Shown here: positions 1 to 7,517 of the stretch, piece by piece | Position numbering within the stretch: position 1 is the stretch's first letter | How the letters are laid out: each line of letters begins with the position of its first letter | From: Paucidesulfovibrio sp050251775 | GTDB taxonomy: Bacteria; Desulfobacterota; Desulfovibrionia; Desulfovibrionales; Desulfovibrionaceae | Direction of reading: 5' to 3' | Assembly: GCA_050251775.1 (NCBI GenBank) | Contig: JBFWMD010000022.1 | Location: 1 to 50,635, forward strand | DNA length: 50,635 nucleotides | Program-made: the position numbers and the translations under genes | Notes under the pieces: model-generated | The model's database searches: none | The model's input: only the letters and a program-made list of their open reading frames with translations | What the model was told of the DNA's origin: nothing

Positions 1-73
1 CAATGCGATTGGCCTCGCGCATGAGGCCAATCTCCCTATCATTCTTGAGGAATACTCCTCGGAACTTCTTCAA
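1..73 (-). CDS. map: Methionine aminopeptidase type I, N-terminal fragment
   Basis: Only the first 24 codons lie in the window. On the minus strand from 73 the frame reads M-K-K-F-R-G-V-F-L-K-N-D-R-E-I-G-L-M-R-E-A-N-R-I, which I recognise as the N-terminus of type I methionine aminopeptidase, the enzyme that removes the initiator Met from nascent proteins. The start codon is TTG, three bases after the secY stop; no in-frame ATG is nearer, and the ribosome site would lie in the G/A-rich end of secY. Position after secY is the usual place for map in the spc operon. The metal-binding residues lie outside the window. Known: family and synteny. Inferred: translational coupling to secY. Confidence 0.85.
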   Translation of the reverse strand, partial: MKKFRGVFLKNDREIGLMREANRI

Positions 74-76
74 AAC

Positions 77-1396
77 CTACCGCCTGCCCTTGATCCTGCC
101 AGATTTGCCCATGAGGCCTTCGTACTGGCGGGAGATCATGTAGGACTCGACCTGTCCCATAAAGTCCATGGCAACGCCCACGATAATCAGCAGCGATGTG
201 CCGCCGAAATAGAAGGGAACGTTAAACTGGGCGATGAGGAACATCGGCAGCACGCAGATGGCGGACACGTAGAGTGACCCCCAAAGCGTGATGCGGGCGA
301 GCACCCGGTCAATATACTCATGAGTCTTGGCTCCCGGACGGATGCCCGGAATAAAGCCACCCTGCTTCTGGATGTTGTCGGCGATTCCCTTGGGATCGAA
401 GACAATGGCGGTGTAGAAATAGCAGAAGAAGATCACCACCGCCACGTAGAGCAGGTTATAAACAATAGATGTGGGCTGCATATAGTCGGAGATAGCCTGA
501 AGCCAGGGCATATCCGAGAACCGGGCGATAGTGCCCGGAAAGAGCAGCAGACTCGATGCGAAGATCGGCGGAATGACGCCGGCGGTGTTCACACGCAACG
601 GCAGGTGCGTGGTCTGACCGCCAAACATTTTCCGGCCCATTTGCCGCTTGGCATAATGGATCGGAACCCGACGCTGGCCACGCTCCACAAAGACGATCAG
701 CGCGAGGATGGCGACCATGCCAAGTACGAGCACGAGCACGAACAGCGGGCTCATGACACCTTCGCTCATGAACGAGATCGTGCGGGCCACAGCACTGGGC
801 ATACCGGCCACAATACCACCGAAGATGATCAGGGAGATGCCGTTGCCGATGCCTTTTTCCGTCAGCTTTTCACCGAGCCACATCAGGAACACCGTACCCG
901 TGACCATGGTGATCACGGTGATGGACCGGAAGGCCCAACCCGCAGTTTCCGGAGAAACCACAGGACCGATGGGGCTGACCATGCTCTCCACGCCAACGGC
1001 GATGCCGAAGCCCTGGACAAGGGAGATGAGCACGGTTCCGTAACGAGTGTACTGGGTGATCTTCTTGCGTCCGGCCTGTCCCTCCTCCTTCTGCAGACGC
1101 TTCAGCTCGGGGCTGACCACGGTAAGCAGCTGGAGGATGATGGACGCCGAAATGTAGGGCATAATGCCCAGCGCGAAGATGGACAGATTCATCAATCCGC
1201 CGCCCGAGAACATGTTGAACAGACCGAGGAGCGTGCCAGCGGCTTCTTCGAAGATGGCCGCCAGTGCGGGTCCGTTCACGCCCGGAACAGGGATATGAAT
1301 GCCGATGCGATAGACGAAAAGAAGAAGCAGCGTCCACAGGAGCCGCTTCTTCAATTCGGGCAGTCGCGCAAGATTCTCAACGCCAGAGAGTGCCAC
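77..1396 (-). CDS. secY: Protein translocase subunit SecY
   Basis: SecY is the pore-forming inner-membrane subunit of the Sec translocon and works with SecE (encoded here at 25045-25302) and SecG. The 439-residue product has the family length and about ten hydrophobic segments. The N-terminus runs into helix 1 with the IPVPGVN segment (about residues 35-41), and a glycine-rich plug-region stretch FSGGGLMNLSIFALGIMPYI follows (about 63-82). The tail GKSGRIKGRR is basic and cytoplasmic. The gene starts at ATG four bases beyond the rplO stop and is followed three bases later by map, so it is a typical distal spc-operon gene. Nothing in it looks unusual. Confidence 0.97.
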   Translation of the reverse strand: MALSGVENLARLPELKKRLLWTLLLLFVYRIGIHIPVPGVNGPALAAIFEEAAGTLLGLFNMFSGGGLMNLSIFALGIMPYISASIILQLLTVVSPELKRLQKEEGQAGRKKITQYTRYGTVLISLVQGFGIAVGVESMVSPIGPVVSPETAGWAFRSITVITMVTGTVFLMWLGEKLTEKGIGNGISLIIFGGIVAGMPSAVARTISFMSEGVMSPLFVLVLVLGMVAILALIVFVERGQRRVPIHYAKRQMGRKMFGGQTTHLPLRVNTAGVIPPIFASSLLLFPGTIARFSDMPWLQAISDYMQPTSIVYNLLYVAVVIFFCYFYTAIVFDPKGIADNIQKQGGFIPGIRPGAKTHEYIDRVLARITLWGSLYVSAICVLPMFLIAQFNVPFYFGGTSLLIIVGVAMDFMGQVESYMISRQYEGLMGKSGRIKGRR

Positions 1397-1399
1397 GTG

Positions 1400-1855
1400 T
1401 TATCCTTCCTGAACTTCGATGGACTTGGCGATGCCACCGGCCTTGGCGATCTTCTCGGCAGCGGAGGCGCTGAACCGATGAGCCTCGATGGTGACGGCCG
1501 AAGAGACCTCACCATTGGCCAGAATCTTAACCGGAGCGCCGAGCTTGCAAAGACCGCGCTCGTAAATGTCCTCGAGGGAGATCTCATTCTTGCCCTCGAA
1601 GGCCTCAATCAGGCGGCCAAGGTTGATGGCCGCGTATTCCACCCGGAAGGGGTTCTTGAACCCGCGCTTGGGCAGACGGCGCATGAGGGGCATCTGGCCA
1701 CCCTCGAACCGGGCCGGGATGGAAGCGCCGGTGCGGCTCTTCTGACCCTTGTGGCCTCGGGCGCTGGTCTTGCCCCAGCCGGAGCCGGAACCGCGACCAA
1801 TGCGCTTTCTCTGCTTGGTTTCTTCCGGAAAGGGATAGAGATCGTGGAGCTTCAT
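1400..1855 (-). CDS. rplO: 50S ribosomal protein L15 (uL15)
   Basis: L15 is a late-assembling large-subunit protein that contacts 23S rRNA domains. The 151-residue product opens with MKLHDLYPFPEE and has the diagnostic glycine/basic N-terminal segment GRGSGSGWGKTSARGHKGQK (about residues 20-39), an extended tail that threads into rRNA. The start ATG overlaps the rpmD stop in an ATGA junction (1852-1855), indicating coupled translation. Length and order (rpmD-rplO-secY) are standard. Confidence 0.97.
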   Translation of the reverse strand: MKLHDLYPFPEETKQRKRIGRGSGSGWGKTSARGHKGQKSRTGASIPARFEGGQMPLMRRLPKRGFKNPFRVEYAAINLGRLIEAFEGKNEISLEDIYERGLCKLGAPVKILANGEVSSAVTIEAHRFSASAAEKIAKAGGIAKSIEVQEG

Positions 1856-2031
1856 GACGCAACAACCTCCACCAGATGCTTCACTTTATAAATCATGCCC
1901 TGCACGACCGGGGAATCATCGAAGGATTTCTCCTGCCGAATCTTTCGCAGTCCCAGAGCCGCAAGGGTGGCACGCTGCGAAGGCGTACACCCGATCTTGC
2001 TCTTGACAAGCTTTACCGTAACCTGAGCCAT
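1852..2031 (-). CDS. rpmD: 50S ribosomal protein L30 (uL30)
   Basis: This 59-codon gene was read directly from the sequence. The product begins MAQVTVKLVKSKIGCTPSQR and ends HLVEVVAS; it has the L30 core of an initial beta strand, the SKIG turn, then LAALGLRKI, matching the normal 58-60 residue bacterial form. L30 sits on the large subunit near 5S rRNA. The gene fits exactly between rpsE (stop at 2066) and rplO (ATGA overlap). A GGAGAC-type ribosome site precedes the ATG. It is absent from some lineages, so its presence is a small taxonomic marker. Confidence 0.95.
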   Translation of the reverse strand: MAQVTVKLVKSKIGCTPSQRATLAALGLRKIRQEKSFDDSPVVQGMIYKVKHLVEVVAS

Positions 2032-2065
2032 GGCCGTCTCCTATACTGCTTAACGTCCGGACGAG

Positions 2066-2557
2066 TTACTTCCGGGGGGTCTCGACCTTCATGCCACGCA
2101 GGTCGGAAACCTGTTCGGCACTGCGGAGGGAAGCCAGACCGGCAATGGTGGCGCGGAGCACGTTGTGCGGGTTGTTCGTGCCGATGGCCTTGGTCAGGAT
2201 GTCATGCACCCCCACCGCCTCCATGATGGCGCGGACAGGTCCGCCGGCAATAATGCCCGTTCCGCGGCTGGCGGGCTTGAGCATGACACGACCGGCCCCA
2301 TAATGGCCGAGGGTCTCATACGGCAGCGTTCCGTCCAGCAGGGGGACCTTGATCATGGCTTTTCTGGCGCGTTCGGTGGCCTTGCGGATCGCCTCGGGCA
2401 CTTCGTTGGCCTTGCCAAGTCCGTACCCCACGCTTCCCTGACCATCGCCGACAACCGCCAGGCAGCTGAAGGAGAATCTCCGGCCACCCTTGACCACTTT
2501 GGCCACGCGGTTGAGGTACACGATCTTTTCAATCAGCCCGGATTCGTTCTGTTCCAT
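2066..2557 (-). CDS. rpsE: 30S ribosomal protein S5 (uS5)
   Basis: S5 lies at the back of the small-subunit neck, helps decoding fidelity and mRNA unwinding. The 163-residue product carries the S5 double-stranded-RNA-binding half (VYLNRVAKVVKGGRRFSFS, about residues 13-31, then VVGDGQGSVGYGLGKA) and the C-terminal half with KPASRGTGIIAGGPVRAIME (about 104-123). The VVKGGRRF loop is the site of known spectinomycin-resistance changes in other bacteria; here it reads as wild type. It follows rplR by 22 bases and precedes rpmD. Confidence 0.97.
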   Translation of the reverse strand: MEQNESGLIEKIVYLNRVAKVVKGGRRFSFSCLAVVGDGQGSVGYGLGKANEVPEAIRKATERARKAMIKVPLLDGTLPYETLGHYGAGRVMLKPASRGTGIIAGGPVRAIMEAVGVHDILTKAIGTNNPHNVLRATIAGLASLRSAEQVSDLRGMKVETPRK

Positions 2558-2579
2558 CGTCCGTATCCTTCGATTGACC

Positions 2580-2939
2580 CTAGAACTTCAGGCCGCCCTC
2601 GCGGGCGCCGTCGGCAAGGGCTTTCACTCGTCCGTGGTAGATATACCCGTTGCGGTCGAAGACCACCTGCTCGATGTTCCGCTCCTTGGCCTTGCCTGCG
2701 ATATCCTTGCCCACTTCGGCGGCGGACTCCAGGTTCACGCTCATCTTCCCCTTCTCCTTGGAAAGGATCAGGGTGGAGGAGCTGGCAAGGGTAGCGCCGT
2801 TCTCGTCGTCCACAAGCTGGACATAGAGATGGGCGTTGGAACGGAAAACCACCATGCGGGGCCGCTCGGTCGTACCGGAAATCTTTTTCCGGATGCGGGC
2901 CTTTCTGCGCCGCCGGGCTTGTTCCTTGGTAAGCTTCAT
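2580..2939 (-). CDS. rplR: 50S ribosomal protein L18 (uL18)
   Basis: L18 binds 5S rRNA and helps dock it on the central protuberance. The 119-residue product has the basic N-terminus MKLTKEQARRRRKARIRKKI, then RPRMVVFRSNAHLYVQLVDD, and ends YHGRVKALADGAREGGLKF, the hallmark C-terminus of the family. Spacing to rplF (12 bases) and rpsE (22 bases) is tight, with no separate promoter visible. Confidence 0.97.
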   Translation of the reverse strand: MKLTKEQARRRRKARIRKKISGTTERPRMVVFRSNAHLYVQLVDDENGATLASSSTLILSKEKGKMSVNLESAAEVGKDIAGKAKERNIEQVVFDRNGYIYHGRVKALADGAREGGLKF

Positions 2940-2951
2940 AGCTTTCCCCCG

Positions 2952-3485
2952 TTATTTGCCGCCGGACTTACCGGCCTTACGTCTGATCTGTTCGTCAAGA
3001 TACTTGATGCCCTTGCCCTTATAGGGTTCCGGCTGACGAATCTTGCGAATCTGGGCGGCAACCTCGCCCACCAGCTGCTTATCAATGCCGCTGATGGTCA
3101 GTTTGCTGCCCTCGGCCTTGGCCTCGATGCCAGCCGGGAGCGGGAACTCGACCGGATGGGAAAACCCAACGGTGAGCACAACGCTCTTCCCCGCGACCTG
3201 GACCTTGTAGCCGACGCCGATGACTTCCAGGGTCTTTTCAAACCCCTTGCTCACGCCCTCGACACAATTGGCCAGCAGCGTCCGGCGCAGGCCGTGCTGG
3301 GCACGGGCCATGCGAGAGTCGTCCGTGCGCTCGATGACGACATGGCCGTCCTCAAGCTTGTACGCGACGGTGGGGTGCTTCGAAGTGGCCAGGGTCCCCT
3401 TGGGTCCCTTGACCTGGATCTCGTCACCCAGCGTCACTTCAACACCGGACGGGATGGCGACGGGTTGTTTTCCTATTCTGGACAT
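2952..3485 (-). CDS. rplF: 50S ribosomal protein L6 (uL6)
   Basis: L6 sits near the sarcin-ricin loop and the factor-binding site. The open frame extends upstream to 3596, but that part overlaps rpsH and is not L6-like; the start at 3485 gives MSRIGKQPVAIPSGVEV, the conserved N-terminus, and a 177-residue protein of normal length. Two L6 repeats are visible: the N-terminal one with VKGPKGTL and the C-terminal one ending GKGIKYLDEQIRRKAGKSGGK, which contains the family signature EPYKGKGI. It lies 13 bases after rpsH. Confidence 0.97.
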   Translation of the reverse strand: MSRIGKQPVAIPSGVEVTLGDEIQVKGPKGTLATSKHPTVAYKLEDGHVVIERTDDSRMARAQHGLRRTLLANCVEGVSKGFEKTLEVIGVGYKVQVAGKSVVLTVGFSHPVEFPLPAGIEAKAEGSKLTISGIDKQLVGEVAAQIRKIRQPEPYKGKGIKYLDEQIRRKAGKSGGK

Positions 3486-3498
3486 ATCACAATCCTCG

Positions 3499-3882
3499 CT
3501 ACCAGATCTCGCACAGCAGCTCGCCGCCGACATTCTCGGCGCGGGCCTGCGCACCCTCAAGCACTCCACGCGAGGTGGAGAGGATGCAGATGCCAAGGCC
3601 GTTCTGCACCTGGGGGATGTCGCTGGCGCCGACGTACACGCGACGGCCAGGCTTGCTGACCTTGCGCAGACCGGAAATCAGCGGTTTGCCGTCAGAGTAC
3701 TTCATCTGGATGTTGATGTTCTGTTCATCGACCGAGAAATCAGAGACATAGCCCTGATCTTTCAGGATACCTGCGATAGCCTGCTTCATCTTGGAAGCGG
3801 GGATATCGACGCCTTTATGATAGGCAGCGTAGGCATTCCTGACGCGGCTCAGCATATCGGAAATGGGATCGACAACGCTCAT
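3499..3882 (-). CDS. rpsH: 30S ribosomal protein S8 (uS8)
   Basis: S8 binds helix 21 of 16S rRNA and in enterobacteria also represses the spc operon by binding its mRNA at rplE. The 127-residue product has the N-terminal helix-strand module (DPISDMLSRVRNAYAAYHKGVDIPASKMK) and the C-terminal rRNA-binding signature GLGICILSTSRGVLEGAQAR (about residues 96-115). I did not see an obvious S8 target mimic in the rplE region by eye, so the feedback role is only a family expectation. Confidence 0.97.
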   Translation of the reverse strand: MSVVDPISDMLSRVRNAYAAYHKGVDIPASKMKQAIAGILKDQGYVSDFSVDEQNINIQMKYSDGKPLISGLRKVSKPGRRVYVGASDIPQVQNGLGICILSTSRGVLEGAQARAENVGGELLCEIW

Positions 3883-3893
3883 GCGTGATCTCC

Positions 3894-4079
3894 TTACCAG
3901 CTCGCTTTGCGAACGCCGGGAAGTTCACCGGCAAGCGCCTTGTTGCGGAAACAAATGCGGCAGATGCCGTACCGGCGCAGAAACGCACGCGAACGCCCGC
4001 AGATCGGGCAACGATTATAGGCGCGAACCTTAAATTTCGGCTTGCGTTGGGCCTTGACCCGAAGAGATGTCCTGGCCAA
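3894..4079 (-). CDS. rpsZ: 30S ribosomal protein S14, zinc-binding (type Z)
   Basis: This is the short, zinc-coordinating form of S14: 61 residues with two CxxC pairs, CPICGR at about residues 24-29 and CRICF at about 40-44, separated by SRAFLRRYGI. The long zinc-free form (about 101 residues) is instead common in enterobacteria. It occupies the normal slot between rplE and rpsH. The ribosome assembled here therefore needs zinc at this position; whether a zinc-free paralogue exists elsewhere cannot be seen. Confidence 0.96.
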   Translation of the reverse strand: MARTSLRVKAQRKPKFKVRAYNRCPICGRSRAFLRRYGICRICFRNKALAGELPGVRKASW

Positions 4080-4091
4080 ACCGGTAACCTC

Positions 4092-4631
4092 CTACTTTTT
4101 GAAGGGCATGCCAAGCAGGTCGAGGAGCATTTTGCCCTCTTTGTCCGTCTTGGCAGTCGTGGTGACAGTGATATTCATGCCCTTCACCCGATCGACCTTG
4201 TCGATGTCGATCTCGGGAAAAATCGTGTGTTCTTTCACACCCATGGTGAAGTTGCCTCGACCATCGAACCCGCGGTCCGGAACGCCACGAAAGTCGCGCA
4301 CACGGGGCAGGGCAAAGGTCACCAGCTTGTCAAGGAAGTCCCACATCCGATCCTGACGGAGCGTGACGCGGCAGCCGATGGGCATTCCTTCGCGGAGCTT
4401 GAACTGCGCAATGGATTTCTTGGCCCGGGTGACCACGGAGTGCTGACCAGCGATGCGGGTCAGTTCAACCGCGGCGTCCTCGACAAGTTTACTGTTCTGG
4501 CTGGCCTCGCCAAGACCGATGTTCAGCGAAATCTTTTCCAGCCTGGGCAGTTCCATGGGGCTTTTGTACCCGAATTCCTTCTGGAGTTCGGGCACGACCT
4601 TCTCGCGATAGAGTTTCTCAAGACGAGTCAT
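4092..4631 (-). CDS. rplE: 50S ribosomal protein L5 (uL5)
   Basis: L5 binds 5S rRNA with L18 and contacts the P-site tRNA. The 179-residue protein shows LEKISLNIGLGEASQNSK (about residues 30-47), the L5 signature, then RAKKSIAQFKLREGMPIGC and the C-terminal DVKGMNITV-like segment (VDRVKGMNITVTTTAKTDKEG). It ends 12 bases before rpsZ and starts 10 bases after rplX. Typical length; nothing odd. Confidence 0.97.
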   Translation of the reverse strand: MTRLEKLYREKVVPELQKEFGYKSPMELPRLEKISLNIGLGEASQNSKLVEDAAVELTRIAGQHSVVTRAKKSIAQFKLREGMPIGCRVTLRQDRMWDFLDKLVTFALPRVRDFRGVPDRGFDGRGNFTMGVKEHTIFPEIDIDKVDRVKGMNITVTTTAKTDKEGKMLLDLLGMPFKK

Positions 4632-4641
4632 GTGTCAGCCC

Positions 4642-4962
4642 CTAGTCGAACTGTTCGTTGCAATGCTTGCAGTAACGGACCTTCTTCCCATCCTTGGTCT
4701 CCCGGTAGCCGATGCGGGCCGGCTTGGCGCAGGCGTCGCAGATGACCATCACGTTCGAGATATGGACAGGGGCCTCTTTCTCAATGATCCCGCCAGGCTG
4801 ATTGGCATAGGGATTGGCCTTGGTGTGGCGCTGGACCATGTTCACCTTTTCAACCATGATCGTATCCTTCTTCTTCTGAATCCGAAGGACCTTACCGATC
4901 TTTCCCTTATCCTTGCCGGCGATGACCATCACCTTGTCGTCTTTTCTGATCTTGCTCTTCAT
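4642..4962 (-). CDS. rplX: 50S ribosomal protein L24 (uL24) with C-terminal zinc-ribbon cysteines
   Basis: L24 is an assembly initiator near the exit tunnel. The 106-residue product has the KOW segment near the N-terminus (KDDKVMVIAGKDKGKIGKVL) followed by QRHTKANP and PGGIIEKEAPVHISNVM. The C-terminal part holds CDAC (about residues 75-78) and CKHC (about 98-101), two CxxC pairs in the sequence CDACAKPARIGYR..YCKHCNEQFD, so this copy belongs to the subset of L24 proteins that appear able to bind zinc. Coding order rplN-rplX-rplE is standard. Confidence 0.96.
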   Translation of the reverse strand: MKSKIRKDDKVMVIAGKDKGKIGKVLRIQKKKDTIMVEKVNMVQRHTKANPYANQPGGIIEKEAPVHISNVMVICDACAKPARIGYRETKDGKKVRYCKHCNEQFD

Positions 4963-4976
4963 AGTAAAGGCCCTCC

Positions 4977-5345
4977 TTACAGGACCTCGGGGGCAAGAGA
5001 GACGATCTTCATAAAGTTCTTCTGGCGCAGCTCGCGAGCGACGGGTCCGAAGATACGGGTTCCGATGGGCTCGTTGGAGTTGTTCAGCAGCACAGCCGAG
5101 TTGTTGTCGAACTTTATGTAGGAACCGTCCGGACGGCCCACCTCTTTCTTGGTCCGCACGATGACGGCGTTGAGGACATCGCCCTTCTTCACCTTGGAAT
5201 GCGGCATGGCCTCTTTGACCGAAACCTTAATGATATCTCCGACCGTGGCGTACCGGCGACGGGATCCGCCCAGCACCTTGATGCAGGCCACCCGCTTAGC
5301 GCCGGAGTTGTCAGCCACGTCGAGATTGGATTCCACCTGGATCAT
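4977..5345 (-). CDS. rplN: 50S ribosomal protein L14 (uL14)
   Basis: L14 forms part of an intersubunit bridge and interacts with L19 and the silencing factor RsfS. The 122-residue product begins MIQVESNLDVADNSGAKRVACIKVLGGS and includes VKKGDVLNAVIVRTKKEVGRPDGSYIKFD, both diagnostic, and ends KNFMKIVSLAPEVL. It is the first gene of the classical spc block, but the gap to rpsQ is only 8 bases, so no separate promoter is apparent here. Confidence 0.97.
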   Translation of the reverse strand: MIQVESNLDVADNSGAKRVACIKVLGGSRRRYATVGDIIKVSVKEAMPHSKVKKGDVLNAVIVRTKKEVGRPDGSYIKFDNNSAVLLNNSNEPIGTRIFGPVARELRQKNFMKIVSLAPEVL

Positions 5346-5353
5346 GGCTTCAC

Positions 5354-5620
5354 CTACACAGCCTTTTCAAGAATCTTGACCAGATGCCACCGCTTCTGTT
5401 TGGACAGAGGGCGGTACTCGACGATCTGCACCTTGTCGCCGATACCACATTCGTTGGCCGGATCGTGGGCCATGAACTTGTTGCGGCGACGAACATATTT
5501 TTTCAGCAACGGGTGCTTTACCAGGGTCTCGACCCGGACGACAATGGTCTTGTCGGCCTTGTCGCTGACGACCATTCCGGTCAGCACGCGGCGGTTGCCT
5601 TTAAACTTGAGCTCAGCCAT
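5354..5620 (-). CDS. rpsQ: 30S ribosomal protein S17 (uS17)
   Basis: S17 is a primary 16S rRNA binder with an OB fold. The 88-residue protein contains GMVVSDKADKTIVVRVETLVKHPLLKKYVRR (about residues 15-45), DPANECGIGDKVQIVEYRPLSKQKRWHLVKIL, the family signature region. The start at 5620 lies three bases after the rpmC stop. Nothing unusual. Confidence 0.97.
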   Translation of the reverse strand: MAELKFKGNRRVLTGMVVSDKADKTIVVRVETLVKHPLLKKYVRRRNKFMAHDPANECGIGDKVQIVEYRPLSKQKRWHLVKILEKAV

Positions 5621-5623
5621 ATC

Positions 5624-5821
5624 TTAGGCTCCCATGGCGCGTTCACGCTGAACAGTGAGAATGCGGGCGATGGTTTTCTTCAGGTTCGGAAGCTGCTGGG
5701 TATTCTCCAACTGCGCAGTGGCATGCCGAAAGCGCAGGGTAAAGAGCTCCTGCCGGGTTGCGGCCAGGGCCTCTGCGAGCTTCGACTCTTCCATCTCGCG
5801 AAGTTCTTTGACGCTCTGCAT
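5624..5821 (-). CDS. rpmC: 50S ribosomal protein L29 (uL29)
   Basis: L29 is a small helical protein at the tunnel exit and a docking site for SRP and trigger factor. The ATG at 5821 gives a 65-residue product, MQSVKELREMEESKLAEALA.., with the signature LRFRHATAQLENTQQL and the end TVQRERAMGA; the longer frame upstream to 5962 overlaps rplP and is not L29-like. Its ATG shares one base with the rplP stop (TAATG), implying reinitiation. Confidence 0.96.
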   Translation of the reverse strand: MQSVKELREMEESKLAEALAATRQELFTLRFRHATAQLENTQQLPNLKKTIARILTVQRERAMGA

Positions 5822-6237
5822 TATTCCACCCCCTCTTTGACCACGACGGTGGTGCGGACGGGCAGCTTGTAGGAAGCAAGCTTGAGAGCTTCCTTGGCCA
5901 GCTCCAGGCTGACGCCCTTCACTTCGTACAGGATGCGGCCCGGCTTCACCGGAGCAACCCATCCCTCGGGAGAGCCCTTGCCTTTACCCATGCGGACTTC
6001 CGCGGGCTTCTTGGTGATGGGCACATCGGGGAAGACGCGGATCCAGACCTTACCACCGCGCTTGATGTGGCGCATGATGGCGATACGAGCGGACTCGATC
6101 TGCTGGCTGGAGAGCTTCCCGTGGTCCAGCGTCTTCAGCGCGATATCGCCGAAGGCAATGGTGCTGCCGCGCTGGGCCTGGCCCTTCACGCGGCCCTTCT
6201 GCCGCTTGCGGTATTTTGTCTTCTTCGGAGCAAGCAT
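5821..6237 (-). CDS. rplP: 50S ribosomal protein L16 (uL16)
   Basis: L16 organises the A-site tRNA region of the large subunit. The 138-residue product starts MLAPKKTKYRKRQKGRVKG and contains GKGSPEGWVAPVKPGRILYEVKG (about residues 84-106) with the signature MGKGKGSPEGW. The position equivalent to the hydroxylated arginine of E. coli L16 falls in this conserved segment. Start and stop both overlap neighbours by one base in TAATG junctions (rpsC upstream, rpmC downstream). Confidence 0.97.
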   Translation of the reverse strand: MLAPKKTKYRKRQKGRVKGQAQRGSTIAFGDIALKTLDHGKLSSQQIESARIAIMRHIKRGGKVWIRVFPDVPITKKPAEVRMGKGKGSPEGWVAPVKPGRILYEVKGVSLELAKEALKLASYKLPVRTTVVVKEGVE

Positions 6238-6878
6238 TACTGTTCCACCTCATGGTCAAGAATTTCACCTTTGAAAATCCAGACCTTAACGCCGATAACG
6301 CCATAGGTGGTCTGAGCGATGGCATAGCCATAGTCAATGTCCGCACGCAGAGTGTGCAGGGGGACGCGACCATCGCGATACCATTCGGAGCGGGCGATCT
6401 CGGCGCCGGCCAGACGACCGGAGCAGAAGACCTTGATGCCCTCGGCGCCGAAGCGACGAGCAAGACCCACGGTGCGCTTCATGGCGCGGCGGAAAGCCAC
6501 GCGGCGCTCCAGCTGGAGAGCGATGTTCTCAGCCACGAGCTGGGCATCCGTTTCCGGACGCCGGATCTCATTCACTTCAATGGTGAACTCGGTCTGGAAC
6601 TTCTTCCTCAAATCATCGCGCAACTTCTCGATCTCCACGCCCTTGCGGCCGATGACGATGCCGGGACGGGCAGTGTGGATGATGAGACGAACCTTACCAC
6701 CGGCGCGCTCGATCTCGATGCGGGAGATGCCGGCCTGGTACAGCTTTTTCTTGACGTACTTGCGCAGGCGATCGTCTTGCAGGACGAAATCGGCGTATTC
6801 CTTTTTGCTGAACCAGCGGGAAAGCCAGTTCTTGGTATACCCCAGCCTGAACCCGTACGGATGAACTTTCTGACCCAT
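6237..6878 (-). CDS. rpsC: 30S ribosomal protein S3 (uS3)
   Basis: S3 lines the mRNA entry tunnel and has a KH type II domain. The 213-residue product begins MGQKVHPYGFRLGYTKNWLSRWF and has the KH GxxG-type loop in GIVIGRKGVEIEKLRDDL (about residues 73-90), then the C-terminal signature MKRTVGLARRFGAEGIKVFCSGRLAGAEIARSEW. It is about 20 residues shorter than E. coli S3 because the extreme C-terminal tail is missing, common outside enterobacteria. Stop overlaps the rplP start. Confidence 0.97.
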   Translation of the reverse strand: MGQKVHPYGFRLGYTKNWLSRWFSKKEYADFVLQDDRLRKYVKKKLYQAGISRIEIERAGGKVRLIIHTARPGIVIGRKGVEIEKLRDDLRKKFQTEFTIEVNEIRRPETDAQLVAENIALQLERRVAFRRAMKRTVGLARRFGAEGIKVFCSGRLAGAEIARSEWYRDGRVPLHTLRADIDYGYAIAQTTYGVIGVKVWIFKGEILDHEVEQ

Positions 6879-6886
6879 GACGGTAC

Positions 6887-7219
6887 CTACATTTCCTTCA
6901 CGACAACGGTGATGTGGCTGGTGCGCTTGCGGATGCGGTAGGCGCGGCCCATAGCCCGCGGCATGATACGCTTCCAGGTCGGGCCTTCGTTGACGATGAC
7001 CGAGGAGACCTTGAGCGAATCCACATCCACCCCGGGCTTCTGCTCCGCGTTGGCAACGGCGGAGTAAAGCACTTTTCTCAGGATGGCAGCAGACTTATTG
7101 GGCGTGAACTTGAGAATGTTCAACGCGTCCTCTACCGGTTTGCCGTTAATGTTTTTGGCGACAAGGCGAACCTTGCGAGGGGACACCCGGAGAAACTTGC
7201 TGACAGCTTTAGCTTCCAT
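6887..7219 (-). CDS. rplV: 50S ribosomal protein L22 (uL22)
   Basis: L22 reaches into the nascent-peptide tunnel with a long beta hairpin; changes there give macrolide resistance in other bacteria. The 110-residue product shows VRLVAKNINGKPVEDALNIL and the hairpin/signature region VNEGPTWKRIMPRAMGRAYRIRKRTSHITVVV (about residues 74-105). It reads as wild type. Eight bases separate it from rpsC. Confidence 0.97.
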   Translation of the reverse strand: MEAKAVSKFLRVSPRKVRLVAKNINGKPVEDALNILKFTPNKSAAILRKVLYSAVANAEQKPGVDVDSLKVSSVIVNEGPTWKRIMPRAMGRAYRIRKRTSHITVVVKEM

Positions 7220-7232
7220 GTTTCTCTACCCC

Positions 7233-7508
7233 CTACTTCTTGCCTTTCTTGTCGGCGGCGTGACCGAAGAAGGTACGGGTGGGCGAAAACTCGCCCAGCT
7301 TGTGTCCGACCATGTTCTCCGACACGAACACCGGGATGAACTTGCGACCGTTATGCACGGCGAAGGTCAGGCCCACCATTTCAGGAATGATGGTGGAACG
7401 GCGGGACCAGGTCTGAACGACACGACGGTCCTGGTTCTCGTTGGCCCGCTCGACCTTCTTGAGCAGATGTCCGTCCACGAACGGACCTTTTTTAAGCGAT
7501 CTGGGCAT
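7233..7508 (-). CDS. rpsS: 30S ribosomal protein S19 (uS19)
   Basis: S19 is in the head of the small subunit and contacts the large subunit through bridge B1a. The 91-residue product begins MPRSLKKGPFVDGHLLKKVE and includes IIPEMVGLTFAVHNGRKFIPVFVSENMVGHKLGEFSPTRTF, the S19 signature; the end HAADKKGKK is basic. Spacing to neighbours is 9 and 13 bases. Confidence 0.97.
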   Translation of the reverse strand: MPRSLKKGPFVDGHLLKKVERANENQDRRVVQTWSRRSTIIPEMVGLTFAVHNGRKFIPVFVSENMVGHKLGEFSPTRTFFGHAADKKGKK

Positions 7509-7517
7509 GACTTTCTC

